Below, piece by piece: positions 7,701-18,777 of a stretch of DNA of 64,000 nt. A program made the translations under genes and the position numbers. Source of the DNA: Thermoleophilia bacterium UBA6103. GTDB lineage: Bacteria; Actinomycetota; Thermoleophilia; UBA2241. The stretch is from contig DIWP01000002.1 in NCBI GenBank assembly GCA_002423545.1, positions 13,200-77,199 of the forward strand. Direction: 5' to 3'. The notes under the pieces were generated by a model that had not been told where the DNA came from, made no database searches, and worked only from the letters and a program-made list of their open reading frames with translations. Position 1 is the stretch's first letter. Each line of letters opens with the position of its first letter.

Positions 7701-9005
7701 TCATCCCTCAGGACCCTCGCTCGGCACGAGTGCCTCGTGCTCCAGTATGTGACCCATCTTGTCGCGCTTGGTGCGCAGGTAGCGGATGCTCTCGCAGTGC
7801 GGCGTCACTTCCAGCGGCACCCGTTCGACCACCCGCAGCCCGTAGCCCTCGAGACCGATGATCTTCTTGGGGTTGTTCGTCAGCGTGCGGATGGTGCTCA
7901 GGCCCAGGTCGGCGAGGATCTGCGCACCGATGCCGTAGTCGCGCAGGTCGTCGGGGAAGCCGAGCTCGAGGTTGGCCTCCACGGTATCGCGCCCCCGCTC
8001 CTGCAGCGCGTACGCCTTGAGCTTGTTGAGCAGCCCGATGCCGCGCCCTTCCTGGCGCATGTACAGCACCACCCCCAGGCCTTCTGCCTCGATCCGGCGC
8101 AGCGCCTCGGCCAGCTGGTCGCCGCAGTCGCAGCGCAGCGAGCCCAGCGCATCGCCGGTGAGGCACTCGGAGTGCACGCGCACCAGGACGTCCTGCTGCC
8201 CGGCCACGTCGCCCTTGACGAGGGCCACGTGATGGGCGCCGTCGGTGAGCGACTCGTAGCCGACGGCGCGGAAGGTGCCGTACCTGGTGGGCATGGCCGC
8301 CTCGGCCTCCCGTCGGACCAGTACTTCGGTCCGACGCCGGTACTTGATGATGTCGGCCACGGTCACCATGCGCAAGCCGTGGCGCCGGCAATACGGGATC
8401 AGGTCGGGCACGCGCGCCATGGTGCCGTCGTCGTTCATGACCTCGCAGATCACCGACGCAGGTATCAGTCCTGCGAGTCGACAGAGGTCGACGCCGGCCT
8501 CGGTCTGCCCGGTACGCTCCAGCACCCCGCCCGGTCGCGCCATGAGCGGAAAGACGTGGCCGGGCTGCACCAGGTCGCCAGGAGTGGAGCGCGGGTCTAT
8601 GGCCACCTGGATCGTCCGCGCCCGGTCGGCGGCCGAGATGCCTGTGGTGACACCGTGGCGGGCCTCGATCGAGACGGTGAAGGCGGTCCCGAGGGGCGCC
8701 TGATTGTCTCGCGCCATCGGCTCCAGCTCGAGCTCGCGACAGCGCTCCGGCGTGAGGGTGAGGCAGATCAGCCCGCGGCCCTCGCGTGCCATGAAGTTGA
8801 TCGTCTCCCGCGTGGCGAACTCGGCCGCCAGCGTCAGGTCGCCCTCGTTCTCGCGGTCCTCGTCATCGACGACCACCACCATGCGGCCGCGCCGCAGTTC
8901 GTCGAGAGCCTCGTCGACCGTCGCCCACACGTCACCACCCGGGTCCTCGGGACGGCATCGGGCACTGCCCTCGGAGGTCGCCAGAGGAGTCTGTTCGTCG
9001 CTCAT
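7701..9005 (-). CDS. ribBA: bifunctional 3,4-dihydroxy-2-butanone-4-phosphate synthase / GTP cyclohydrolase II
   Basis: Two-domain enzyme supplying both riboflavin precursors. The N-terminal RibB half (about residues 20-220) shows DDEDRENEGDL and the GTGISAADRA loop (TTGISAADRA here). The C-terminal RibA half has the zinc-binding cysteines in SECLTGDALGSLRCDCGDQ and the catalytic RQEGRGIGL. At 434 residues both domains are complete. It lies 31 bases downstream of ribE. Confidence 0.97.
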   Translation of the reverse strand: MSDEQTPLATSEGSARCRPEDPGGDVWATVDEALDELRRGRMVVVVDDEDRENEGDLTLAAEFATRETINFMAREGRGLICLTLTPERCRELELEPMARDNQAPLGTAFTVSIEARHGVTTGISAADRARTIQVAIDPRSTPGDLVQPGHVFPLMARPGGVLERTGQTEAGVDLCRLAGLIPASVICEVMNDDGTMARVPDLIPYCRRHGLRMVTVADIIKYRRRTEVLVRREAEAAMPTRYGTFRAVGYESLTDGAHHVALVKGDVAGQQDVLVRVHSECLTGDALGSLRCDCGDQLAEALRRIEAEGLGVVLYMRQEGRGIGLLNKLKAYALQERGRDTVEANLELGFPDDLRDYGIGAQILADLGLSTIRTLTNNPKKIIGLEGYGLRVVERVPLEVTPHCESIRYLRTKRDKMGHILEHEALVPSEGPEG

Positions 9006-9036
9006 CGTCTCGTCATCCTTCGCTTGCGAGCCTGCA

Positions 9037-9699
9037 TCAGTCGAAACCGGCCTGCGCCAGGCGTTCCCACGTCAGATCTTCCGCCGCGCTCCCCGCCGCC
9101 GCCGTCGCACGGCCGCCCTTCAGGAAGTGGGCCACATAGCGTGCCAGGACGTCGCCTTCCAGGTTCAGGACGTCGCCGCGCCGCGTCGATCCCAGGGTCG
9201 TCTGAGCGGCGGTGTGAGGGATCAGCGACACCCGCACGACACCGTCGTCGACGGCCACCACGGTGAGGCTGACGCCGGCCACGGCCAGCGATCCGCGCGG
9301 CATGCAGAGCGCCGCCACCTCGGGCGGCGCCGCGATGTCCAGCCAGACGGCGATCTGCTCGCGGCGCACATCGACCACGGTGCCCACCCCGTCCACGTGG
9401 CCGGTCACCAGGTGCCCACCGAGACGCGTCTGGGGCGTCGCGGCTCGCTCCAGGTTCACCGGCGCCCCGGGACGCAGCCGGCCGAGGGTGGTGCGGCGCA
9501 CCGTCTCGGGCATCGCGTCGGCGCGGAAGGAGTCGTGGCCGATGGCGGTGACCGTGAGGCACACGCCGTTGGTGAGCATCGAGTCGCCCACGGCTGTGCC
9601 GGCGGTGACCAGGCCGGCGGCGACCTCGAGCTCGGCGCTCATGCCGCCGACGGTCAGCGACCGCAGCGTCCCGACCTCTTCCACGATGCCGGTGAACAT
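9037..9699 (-). CDS. ribE: riboflavin synthase alpha subunit
   Basis: Dismutates two lumazines into riboflavin. The 220-residue protein contains the tandem lumazine-binding repeats, starting MFTGIVEEVG, with GVCLTVTAIG in repeat 1 and VSLTVVAVDDG in repeat 2. Its ATG overlaps the ribD stop by one base (TGATG), so translation is probably coupled. Confidence 0.96.
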   Translation of the reverse strand: MFTGIVEEVGTLRSLTVGGMSAELEVAAGLVTAGTAVGDSMLTNGVCLTVTAIGHDSFRADAMPETVRRTTLGRLRPGAPVNLERAATPQTRLGGHLVTGHVDGVGTVVDVRREQIAVWLDIAAPPEVAALCMPRGSLAVAGVSLTVVAVDDGVVRVSLIPHTAAQTTLGSTRRGDVLNLEGDVLARYVAHFLKGGRATAAAGSAAEDLTWERLAQAGFD

Positions 9700-10907
9700 C
9701 AGCCGGCCTCCTCAACGAGCGGTAGACGGCCCACAGGACCGCCGTCCGGGTCCCCCGGCTTCTCCGCCGGTGTCGGGCGGCGCTGCGGACGACCCTCGAG
9801 CAGCAGATCGCGACCGACCATCCGCCACGCCACATCGTCGAGGGTCATGCCGTCGGCGACACGCGTGGGTGCCGGCAGTGCAAGCAGGTCGGGAGCCCCG
9901 GCGCCCAACAGCCGCGGGGTCACGAAGAGGGCGAGACGGTCGACGAGAGCGGCGTCGAGCAGGCCGGCGAACAGGCCTGGTCCGCCCTCGCAGAGGACGT
10001 CGAACAGGCCACGCTCCACCAGCGTTGTCAGGGCGCCGGCAAGACCACCGTCGAAGCGCCGGACGGTCACGCCACGCGCCGCCAGAGCGGCCTCGCGCTC
10101 CGCATCCAGGCGTTCCGCCAGCACCAGGACTGGAGCCGTCCGTGCCGTGCGGAAGAGCTGGGCATCGAGTGGCAGGTCGCCGTGCCGCGTCACGACTACG
10201 CGGACCGGGTCGCGGCCGCTCACCGCGCGCACCGTCAGCAGCGGATCGTCGTGACGCAGTGTACCGCCGCCGATGAGGACCGCGTCCACCTGGGAGCGCC
10301 AGAGATGCACCAGTGCGCGACTCTCCTCACCCGACAGCCAGCGCGCGTCGCCGCCGCGCGCGGCGACCTTGCCGTCGAGGCTCACGGCGGCCTTGTAGGT
10401 CACCCACGGCAGCCCGCAGCCGATCGCCTTGAGATACGCCCGATTCAGCTCCCGGGCACGGCGCCGCGGCTCGCCGGTTGCCACGACGACCTCGAGGCCG
10501 GCGGCCGCAAGGCGTGCCAGACCGCGTCCGTCGACGACGGGATTAGGGTCTTCCATGGCGACCACGACTCGTGTCACGCCGGCGGCGATGATCGCGTCGG
10601 CGCACGGCGGGGTCCTTCCGTGATGGGCGCAGGGCTCCAGGGTGCAGTAGAGAGCGGCGCCGCGCGCGGCCGGCCCAGCCTGGCGCAAGGCCACCACCTC
10701 GGCGTGCGGCAGTCCCGGCCCCAGGTGGGCGCCCTGGCCCACGATCGCGCCGTCGTGGACAAGGACGGCTCCGACCAGCGGGTTGGGGTGCACGCGCCCA
10801 CGGCCCTGCGTCGCGAGGTCCAAGGCCAGATCGAGGAACCTCACGTCGTCGCCCGAGACGTGCCGGGAGAGATCGCCGGATGGTGTGCTCTCGCGTCCTG
10901 TGGCCAC
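9699..10907 (-). CDS. ribD: bifunctional diaminohydroxyphosphoribosylaminopyrimidine deaminase / reductase RibD
   Basis: First committed pyrimidine steps of riboflavin synthesis. The N-terminal deaminase carries HAEVVAL and the zinc motif EPCAHHGRTPPC; the C-terminal reductase begins near VTYKAAVSLDGK. I chose GTG at 10907 (402 residues) because AGGCGG sits 7 bases upstream. Longer in-frame starts exist at GTG 10949 and TTG 10955 but they lack a well-spaced ribosome-binding site. Homology to family members begins about 22 residues after the chosen start. First gene after the FMN riboswitch. Confidence 0.94.
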   Translation of the reverse strand: MATGRESTPSGDLSRHVSGDDVRFLDLALDLATQGRGRVHPNPLVGAVLVHDGAIVGQGAHLGPGLPHAEVVALRQAGPAARGAALYCTLEPCAHHGRTPPCADAIIAAGVTRVVVAMEDPNPVVDGRGLARLAAAGLEVVVATGEPRRRARELNRAYLKAIGCGLPWVTYKAAVSLDGKVAARGGDARWLSGEESRALVHLWRSQVDAVLIGGGTLRHDDPLLTVRAVSGRDPVRVVVTRHGDLPLDAQLFRTARTAPVLVLAERLDAEREAALAARGVTVRRFDGGLAGALTTLVERGLFDVLCEGGPGLFAGLLDAALVDRLALFVTPRLLGAGAPDLLALPAPTRVADGMTLDDVAWRMVGRDLLLEGRPQRRPTPAEKPGDPDGGPVGRLPLVEEAG

Positions 10908-10964
10908 CGTTGACCGCCTGATGCAGTGGGTCGGGGCGGCGACAGGCACGCGCAAAGCGCCCTG

Positions 10965-11083
10965 ACTTCTCCCATCCGGACTGTTACCGTCGGCCCAGGT
11001 ATCTCACCTGGTCGGCCTCCTGCGGAGGCTCGCGGGCTGTCACCGCCGGTGGGGACTTCCACCCCGCCCCGAAGCCACGTCCT
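10965..11083 (-). ncRNA. FMN riboswitch (RFN element)
   Basis: Read on the minus strand, the conserved FMN aptamer blocks appear in order: CTTCGGGGC (11066-11074), CCACCGGCGGTGACAGCCCG, GAGCC, CAGGTGAGATACCTGGGCCG, and GTCCGGATGGGAGAAG ending near 10965. These are the hallmark bases of the RFN element, which binds FMN and represses riboflavin genes. The GGGAGAAG at the 3' end and a following CAGG-GCGC-TTT-GCGC...CCTG fold (about 10943-10964) could form the expression platform. There is no U-run, so control of translation initiation is more likely than termination; that is inference. This element fills most of the ribD-rpe gap. Confidence 0.95.
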
Positions 11084-11101
11084 GTGTGTACGTGCAGGCG
11101 T

Positions 11102-11130
11102 ATTGTATCCGACCGGCCGTCCGTCGGCCA
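11102..11130 (-). promoter_or_regulatory. promoter of the riboflavin operon
   Basis: TACAAT (11102-11107 on the minus strand) with a weak -35 (TGGCCG, 11125-11130) at 17 bases. The predicted start is near 11096, about a dozen bases before the riboswitch. The rest of the gap up to 11213 is a GGCCGG-rich block with no feature I can name. Confidence 0.5.
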
Positions 11131-11213
11131 GCCGGCCGATGGGCCGGTGTGCTCACGGGTCGCCGGCCGGCCGCTTGCCTCCTCGTCGCCGGGAACGGGT
11201 GCCGGTGGTGGGT

Positions 11214-11888
11214 TCAGCGACCGCGGGCGACGGCGGTCAGCTCCTGGAAGCGCGCTGCAGCGTCTCCCTTGAAGACTGCCGACCCGGCCACGAGCACGGT
11301 AGCGCCGGCGTCGACCAGGTCGGCGGCGTTGCCGACCCCCACGCCGCCGTCGATCTCGATGGCCACATTCTCGGGCAGGAAGCTGCGTGCGCGTCGCACC
11401 TTGTCTGTCGCCGCCGGGATGAAGCTCTGCCCGCCGAAGCCGGGGTCGACCGACATGATCAGCACCAGGTCGCAGTCGTCCCACACATCAGCCAGCGTCT
11501 CGACCGGCGTCGCCGGATTGAGCGACACTCCGGCCCAGGCTCCGGCGGCTCTGATCTGAGCCAGCACGCGGTGCAGATGCACACACGCCTCCTGGTGCAC
11601 GGTCAGGCCGTCGGCGCCGGCGGTCGCGAACTCGTCCACGTAGAGATCCGGCCGTTCGATCATGAGGTGCACGTCGAGCAGGCCGCCCCTGTCGTGGACC
11701 AGCGGCGCCAGGGCCGCGACCACCGCCGGGCCGATGGTGATGTTGGGGACGAAGTGCCCATCCATGACGTCGACGTGGATGACATGTGCTCCGGCGTCCA
11801 TGACCGTGGCGATCTCTTCCCCGAGACGCGCGAAGTCGGCGGAGAGGATGGACGGCGCGATGTGGATCTCGGCGGGTGGCTGCTTCAT
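11214..11888 (-). CDS. rpe: ribulose-phosphate 3-epimerase
   Basis: Interconverts ribulose-5-phosphate and xylulose-5-phosphate in the pentose phosphate pathway. The 224-residue TIM barrel has IAPSILSADFARL at its start, the metal-binding HVDVMDGHFVPN, and MSVDPGFGGQ with EIDGGVG near the end. ATG 11888 fits the family length and has GGAG 7 bases upstream. An in-frame ATG at 11945 with a GAGG ribosome-binding site would add 19 residues. It follows rsmB after 134 bases in which I see no other gene. Confidence 0.95.
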   Translation of the reverse strand: MKQPPAEIHIAPSILSADFARLGEEIATVMDAGAHVIHVDVMDGHFVPNITIGPAVVAALAPLVHDRGGLLDVHLMIERPDLYVDEFATAGADGLTVHQEACVHLHRVLAQIRAAGAWAGVSLNPATPVETLADVWDDCDLVLIMSVDPGFGGQSFIPAATDKVRRARSFLPENVAIEIDGGVGVGNAADLVDAGATVLVAGSAVFKGDAAARFQELTAVARGR

Positions 11889-12022
11889 CGGTGGCTCCAG
11901 TCTCCGTTGCCGACGCTGTGTCACGACCGGTCGCCGGGAGCCCATGAGCCTCACCTCGCCGACCTCCCGGGCGCACATCATCTCATGACTTCGGGTCATC
12001 ACTGTCGGCCGCCGCGCGCTCC

Positions 12023-13405
12023 TCAGCGGCGGCGCAGACGGGCCACGAAGAAGCCGCTGGTGCCGTCACGCGGCGGCAGGGTCAGCAGCGCCGCGCCCAG
12101 TCGTTCATCCCGCAGCGCCGGGAACATCGTCCCCAGGTCGTCGAGCTCCACATGGGTCCGCCGCATCACGGCAGACACCACGTCCACGGTCTCACGGCGC
12201 GTCATGGTGCAGACCGCGTACGTCACACCGCCACCGGGACGGGCCAGCAGGACCGCTCGCTCGAGCAGTGCCTCCTGAGTCCGGGCGAGCCGTTCGACGT
12301 CGCCGGGCCGGCGTCGCCAGCGCAGATCGGGGCGGGTCGCCATCGTGCCCAGCCCGCTGCACGGAGCGTCCACGAGCACCACATCGAACTCACCGTCCAG
12401 ATCGTCCGGCAGCCGCATCGAATCATCGACCAGTACCTCGGCTCCGGCGACCCGCATCCTGTCGAGCGTCGCTCGCAGCTGTGCGGCACGCTGCCGGTCG
12501 GAATCGACGGCCAGAAGACGGTGGGGTCTGAGCAGGGCCGCCAGATGCACCGTCTTGGCGCCCGGCGCCGCGCACAGGTCGGCCACGTCGCCGCCGCCGG
12601 CCATGCCGGCGGCCGCGACGACACCGACGAGTTGGGCGGCACGCGACTGCGGCGTCACTAGACCATCGCCAAAGGCGCGCGAGCGTTCCAGCGCCGGTCC
12701 CTGGTAGAGCAGCGCCTGCGGCCACGGAGGCCGGCCATCGGGCGACGATGAGGCTGGCGGCGACGGTGCCGCGGCGACCGCGATGCCGTCCTGCGCCAGA
12801 GCCGCCACGGCCTCGGGAACTGAGGCGAGCAGCGTGTTCACACGCAGACAGCGCTCCGGCACGTCATTGCCCTGGGCGAGCAGCGCCACGGTCGGCTCCT
12901 GCCCCCACTCCGCGATCAGGGCGTCGATGAGCCATGGTGGGTACGAGAAGCGCACCGACAGTCCCTCTGTCCCGGCCGCGCCGGCGGCGCGTGCGAAGAT
13001 CGCGTTGCCCTCGTCGGCGGCCCGTCGCAGCACCGCGTTGACCAGACCGGCGCTGCCCGGTCCCGACCCTCGTGCCAGCTCGACGGACTCCGCCACCGCG
13101 GCATGGACCGGGATGCGGTCGAGAAAGAGCAGTTGATAGACGCCGAGCCGCAGCGCCGCGCGCACCTCCGCGGGCATCGATCGCAGCGGGTGACGTGAGA
13201 GGACCGCGATGACGGCGTCGAGGCTGCGGCGACGCTTCGTGACGCCGCTGGCGAGCTCCCAGAACAGCGCCGCGTCGCGGCCGTCGAGATCCGCCCGAGC
13301 CGCCTCCCCGCGCAGTGCCGTCTCAAAGCGTACGCCGTCCTGTTCGACGGCGACCAGGACCCGCTGCGCCGCGCGGCGAGCCGGGGTCACCGACCGGTGA
13401 GCCAT
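12023..13405 (-). CDS. rsmB: 16S rRNA (cytosine-967-C5)-methyltransferase RsmB
   Basis: Methylates C967 of 16S rRNA using SAM. The N-terminal NusB-like helical domain (about residues 1-140) precedes a Rossmann methyltransferase with DLCAAPGAKTVHLA. The two catalytic cysteines are visible in VDAPCSGLGTM and in YAVCTMTRRE (a variant of the usual YSTCS). Length 460 is normal. Its 5' end overlaps fmt by 19 bases; the def-fmt-rsmB order is classical. Confidence 0.95.
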   Translation of the reverse strand: MAHRSVTPARRAAQRVLVAVEQDGVRFETALRGEAARADLDGRDAALFWELASGVTKRRRSLDAVIAVLSRHPLRSMPAEVRAALRLGVYQLLFLDRIPVHAAVAESVELARGSGPGSAGLVNAVLRRAADEGNAIFARAAGAAGTEGLSVRFSYPPWLIDALIAEWGQEPTVALLAQGNDVPERCLRVNTLLASVPEAVAALAQDGIAVAAAPSPPASSSPDGRPPWPQALLYQGPALERSRAFGDGLVTPQSRAAQLVGVVAAAGMAGGGDVADLCAAPGAKTVHLAALLRPHRLLAVDSDRQRAAQLRATLDRMRVAGAEVLVDDSMRLPDDLDGEFDVVLVDAPCSGLGTMATRPDLRWRRRPGDVERLARTQEALLERAVLLARPGGGVTYAVCTMTRRETVDVVSAVMRRTHVELDDLGTMFPALRDERLGAALLTLPPRDGTSGFFVARLRRR

Positions 13406-14280
13406 CGTCCGGCACCGCGCAGGAACGTCGCCGTACTCTGCCGCCGGCCGCCGGGCGCCTGCAGCTCAAGGATCTCGACGCAGCCACGTCCGGCCGGGAC
13501 CACCAGACGGTCGCCCTCTGCAGAGTCTGGCGGCTCTTCGAGCGTTGCTGCCCGCCACACCATGACGTCGCGGCCTTCGAGCTGCGTACGAGCGCCGACA
13601 TCCGGCGACAACGCCCGCACCTGATCGACGATCTGCTGCGCATCGCGACGCCAGTCGATGCGCCGGTCGTCTTTGGTGATCTTGCGTGCAAGGCTCGGCG
13701 TACCTGTCTGCTCGGTCCAGACCACGGTGCCGTCGTCGATCGCGGCCAGAGTCTGCAGCAGCGCGGCGGCCGCCGCTGGCGCCAGGATCTCGAAGGCGCG
13801 GCCGCTGTCTGCGTCGGCCGGCACCCGCACCTCCAGCGACTCTCCTATGGGGCCGGCGTCCACCGCCTCGACCATCCTGAGGATCGCCACGCCGAGCGTC
13901 GTCTCGCCGGCCATCAGCGCCCGCTGCACGGGGGCGGCGCCGCGCCAGCGCGGCAGCGCCGACGGATGGACCACCAGCGTCGGTATCGCCTGCAGGACCT
14001 CGGACCCGATGATCTCGCCGTAGGCGCAGACGACGAACATGTCCGGCCGCGTCTCCAGAAGCTCTCGCAGGGCCGCGTCGTGCAATCGCTCCGGCTGCAG
14101 GATCGGCAGAGCCGCCGCGAGCGCGACCTCTTTGACCGGCGACGGCTGCGGCGTACCGTGACGCCCTCGCGGGCGATCTGGTCTGGTGACGACCAGCACC
14201 ACGTCGTGCCCACCCTGGGACAGCAGCTCGCGCAGCGTCATGGCGCCGAACGAAGAGGTGCCCGCGTAGGCCAGCCTCAT
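13387..14280 (-). CDS. fmt: methionyl-tRNA formyltransferase, with altered active site
   Basis: Formylates initiator Met-tRNA. Recognisable blocks are the N-terminal MRLAYAGTSSFGA, SALPRWRGAAPVQRAL, VDAGP with the catalytic aspartate, and KITKDDRRIDW of the C-terminal domain. The usual catalytic N-x-H just before the SLLPRWRG loop reads V-V-H here (Val103, His105), so the expected asparagine is missing. The length (297) is slightly short. Placement between def and rsmB supports the assignment. Activity is likely but should not be assumed. Confidence 0.9.
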   Translation of the reverse strand: MRLAYAGTSSFGAMTLRELLSQGGHDVVLVVTRPDRPRGRHGTPQPSPVKEVALAAALPILQPERLHDAALRELLETRPDMFVVCAYGEIIGSEVLQAIPTLVVHPSALPRWRGAAPVQRALMAGETTLGVAILRMVEAVDAGPIGESLEVRVPADADSGRAFEILAPAAAAALLQTLAAIDDGTVVWTEQTGTPSLARKITKDDRRIDWRRDAQQIVDQVRALSPDVGARTQLEGRDVMVWRAATLEEPPDSAEGDRLVVPAGRGCVEILELQAPGGRRQSTATFLRGAGRWLTGR

Positions 14281-14299
14281 GCAGGCACCGCCCCCGGCG

Positions 14300-14860
14300 T
14301 CAGAGCGCCGGCACGCTGTCGCGAAGCTCGCGCATGGCGGCGGCGCGCTCGCGACGGCCGGTCCGGTCGAGGATCAGCACGCCCTCGAGATGATCGACCT
14401 CGTGCTGGATGACCCGTGCCTCGAGGCCCTCGGCGCGGAAGCGGACCGCCTCACCGTGCACGTCCTGTCCTGCGACCTCGATGCCGGCTGCGCGGACCAC
14501 CGGGACCATGACACCCGGGACGCTGAGGCATCCCTCGTCGAACTCGGCAGAGTCCTCTGAGGTCCACGTGATGTCGGGATTGACCAGGATGCGGGGCTCC
14601 TCGTCGTCGACCTCGAACACGATCAGTCGCTTCTGGACGCCCAGCTGCGGCGCCGCCAGGCCGATGCCCGGTGCGTCGTGCATGATCTGGATCATGCGGA
14701 AGGCGAGCTTGCGCAACGCGCCGTCGAAGCTCTCGACGATGTGCGCCCGGTCACGCAGCACGGGGTCTCCGACCACACGGATCTCGCGCTGTGCCGCCTG
14801 ACTGCGAGCGGCCGCTTCTGCCTCGGACAGGCGACCGCGTGACGTCCCACTTCGACTCAT
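14300..14860 (-). CDS. def: peptide deformylase
   Basis: Removes the N-formyl group from nascent proteins. All three metal and catalytic motifs are intact in 186 residues: GIGLAAPQLG near residue 64, DEGCLSVPG near 107, and QHEVDHLEGVL near 151. The N-terminus has about 25 extra polar residues. It sits 19 bases upstream of fmt, its functional partner. Confidence 0.97.
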   Translation of the reverse strand: MSRSGTSRGRLSEAEAAARSQAAQREIRVVGDPVLRDRAHIVESFDGALRKLAFRMIQIMHDAPGIGLAAPQLGVQKRLIVFEVDDEEPRILVNPDITWTSEDSAEFDEGCLSVPGVMVPVVRAAGIEVAGQDVHGEAVRFRAEGLEARVIQHEVDHLEGVLILDRTGRRERAAAMRELRDSVPAL

Positions 14861-14889
14861 CTTCCACCGTCTCTCATCGTCGTCGCTTC

Positions 14890-14918
14890 ATGCTACCGTG
14901 GTGGGCGCGGGCAGGCTA
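14890..14918 (-). promoter_or_regulatory. possible promoter ahead of def
   Basis: In the 70-base priA-def gap the minus strand has TAGCAT (14890-14895) with a poor -35 (TAGCCT) at 17 bases. The call rests only on the -10 box. Confidence 0.3.
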
Positions 14919-14930
14919 CCTGGTGCCCGC

Positions 14931-17312
<2,382 letters not shown>

Positions 17313-17391
17313 CAGCCAGACGACCTCCCGTGCGCGGTCCGGTGCGGCGACGATCGACGCGACGCGCGGCCGCGTTCGACTGGTCCGCGGC

Positions 17392-18600
17392 TCAGGCCAG
17401 GCCGGCCTCCGCGCGCAGCGTCTCGGCCTTGTCGGTGCGCTCCCACGTGAAGTCGTGGTCGTTGCGGCCGAAGTGTCCGTAGGCAGCCGTCTTGCGGTAG
17501 ATAGGCCGCCGCAGGTCGAGATCGCGGATGATGGCGCCCGGGCGCAGGTCGAAGTGCGCGCGCACCAGCTCGGCGATCAGGTCGTTGTCGACCTTCTCGG
17601 TGCCGTGACAGTCGACCATGATCGAGACCGGGTGGGCGACGCCGATGGCGTAGGCGACCTCGATCTCGCAACGGTCGGCCAGGCCGGCGGCGACCACGTT
17701 CTTGGCCACGTAGCGCGCCGCATAGGCGCCGGAACGGTCGACCTTGCTCGGGTCTTTGCCGGAGAACGCCCCACCGCCGTGCCGCGCCATGCCGCCGTAG
17801 GTGTCCACGATGATCTTGCGTCCGGTGACGCCGGCGTCTCCCATCGGGCCACCGATGACGAACTTGCCGGTGGCGTTGACGATGCACAGCTTCTCGAGAT
17901 CGGCCGCGTCGTAGAGGTCCTTGGGCACGATCGGCTCGACGACATGCTCCAGGAGGTCCGGCTTGATGAGCGTGTCGATGTCGATGCCGTCGGCGTGCTG
18001 GGCGGCGATGATGACCTTGGTGACCTCCGCCGGCACGCCGTCTTCGTAGCGGATCGTGACCTGCGTCTTGCCGTCCGGCCGCAAGTACGGCAGCACCTCG
18101 GCCTTGCGGACTTCGCTCAGCCGACGCGACAGCCGATGGGCCAGGGCGATCGGCATCGGCATGAGCTCCGGGGTCTCGTTGCAGGCATACCCGAACATCA
18201 TGCCCTGGTCGCCGGCACCCTGGACGTCGCAGGCGTCTTCGTCGTTGACGTCCGTGCGGGTCTCCAGCGACTGGCTGACGCCCTGGCTGATGTCGGGCGA
18301 CTGCTCGTGGACCGAGACCATGACGCCGCACGTCTCGGCGTCGAAGCCGTACTTGGCGCGCGTATAGCCGACGTCGCGGACCGTGTCTCTGACGACCGTC
18401 GGGATGTCGACATACGTGTCTGTGGTGATCTCGCCGGCAACGACGACCAGACCGGTGGTGACGAGCGTCTCGCAGGCGACGCGCCCGTAGGGGTCGTCCT
18501 TGAAGATGGCGTCGAGGACGGCGTCGGAGATCTGGTCGGCAAGCTTGTCAGGGTGGCCTTCCGTGACCGACTCGGACGTGAAGACGAAGCTGTTGCTCAC
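17392..18600 (-). CDS. metK: S-adenosylmethionine synthetase
   Basis: Makes SAM from methionine and ATP. The 402-residue protein has the expected FTSESVTEGHPDK start, the GAGDQGMMFGYA loop near residue 118, GGGAFSGKDPSKVDRSGAY, and the C-terminal fold. The GTG at 18600 is favoured by a perfect AGGAGGT 4 bases upstream; an upstream in-frame start at 18660 has none. The product feeds the radical SAM and methyltransferase enzymes encoded around it. Confidence 0.97.
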   Translation of the reverse strand: MSNSFVFTSESVTEGHPDKLADQISDAVLDAIFKDDPYGRVACETLVTTGLVVVAGEITTDTYVDIPTVVRDTVRDVGYTRAKYGFDAETCGVMVSVHEQSPDISQGVSQSLETRTDVNDEDACDVQGAGDQGMMFGYACNETPELMPMPIALAHRLSRRLSEVRKAEVLPYLRPDGKTQVTIRYEDGVPAEVTKVIIAAQHADGIDIDTLIKPDLLEHVVEPIVPKDLYDAADLEKLCIVNATGKFVIGGPMGDAGVTGRKIIVDTYGGMARHGGGAFSGKDPSKVDRSGAYAARYVAKNVVAAGLADRCEIEVAYAIGVAHPVSIMVDCHGTEKVDNDLIAELVRAHFDLRPGAIIRDLDLRRPIYRKTAAYGHFGRNDHDFTWERTDKAETLRAEAGLA

Positions 18601-18666
18601 GGTACCTCCTGCGTGGGACGCCCGGCCGGATGGCGCCGGGACGGTGCATGCCGACGGCATCGGCGC

Positions 18667-18675
18667 AGTCTACCA
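18667..18675 (-). promoter_or_regulatory. extended -10 promoter of metK
   Basis: Minus strand TGG-TAGACT (TAGACT at 18667-18672) gives a start near 18660 and a roughly 60-base leader. The -35 is poor. The 177-base gap to gpsA otherwise holds only short GC hairpins. I looked for SAM-aptamer signatures here and saw none. Confidence 0.45.
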
Positions 18676-18777
18676 GACGAGGGCGCGGCCGGGCACCCGC
18701 GACAGCAGGACCCAAGGTCGCGAACCGACGTCCCTGACGGCGTTACGCTGCCGACGGGCGTGCGACGAACAGCCTGC

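Noticed and set aside
11108..11213. GGCCGG-rich block that could be a repeat array
   Set aside because: Units are irregular and too short; more likely GC-rich leader or an untidy rpe 3' end.
11889..12022. Hairpin ATGAC-CCGAA-GTCAT between rsmB and rpe as a terminator
   Set aside because: No U-tract and only a 5-bp stem.
18601..18777. SAM riboswitch upstream of metK
   Set aside because: None of the SAM-I/II/IV core bases can be found; the region fits a simple promoter and leader.
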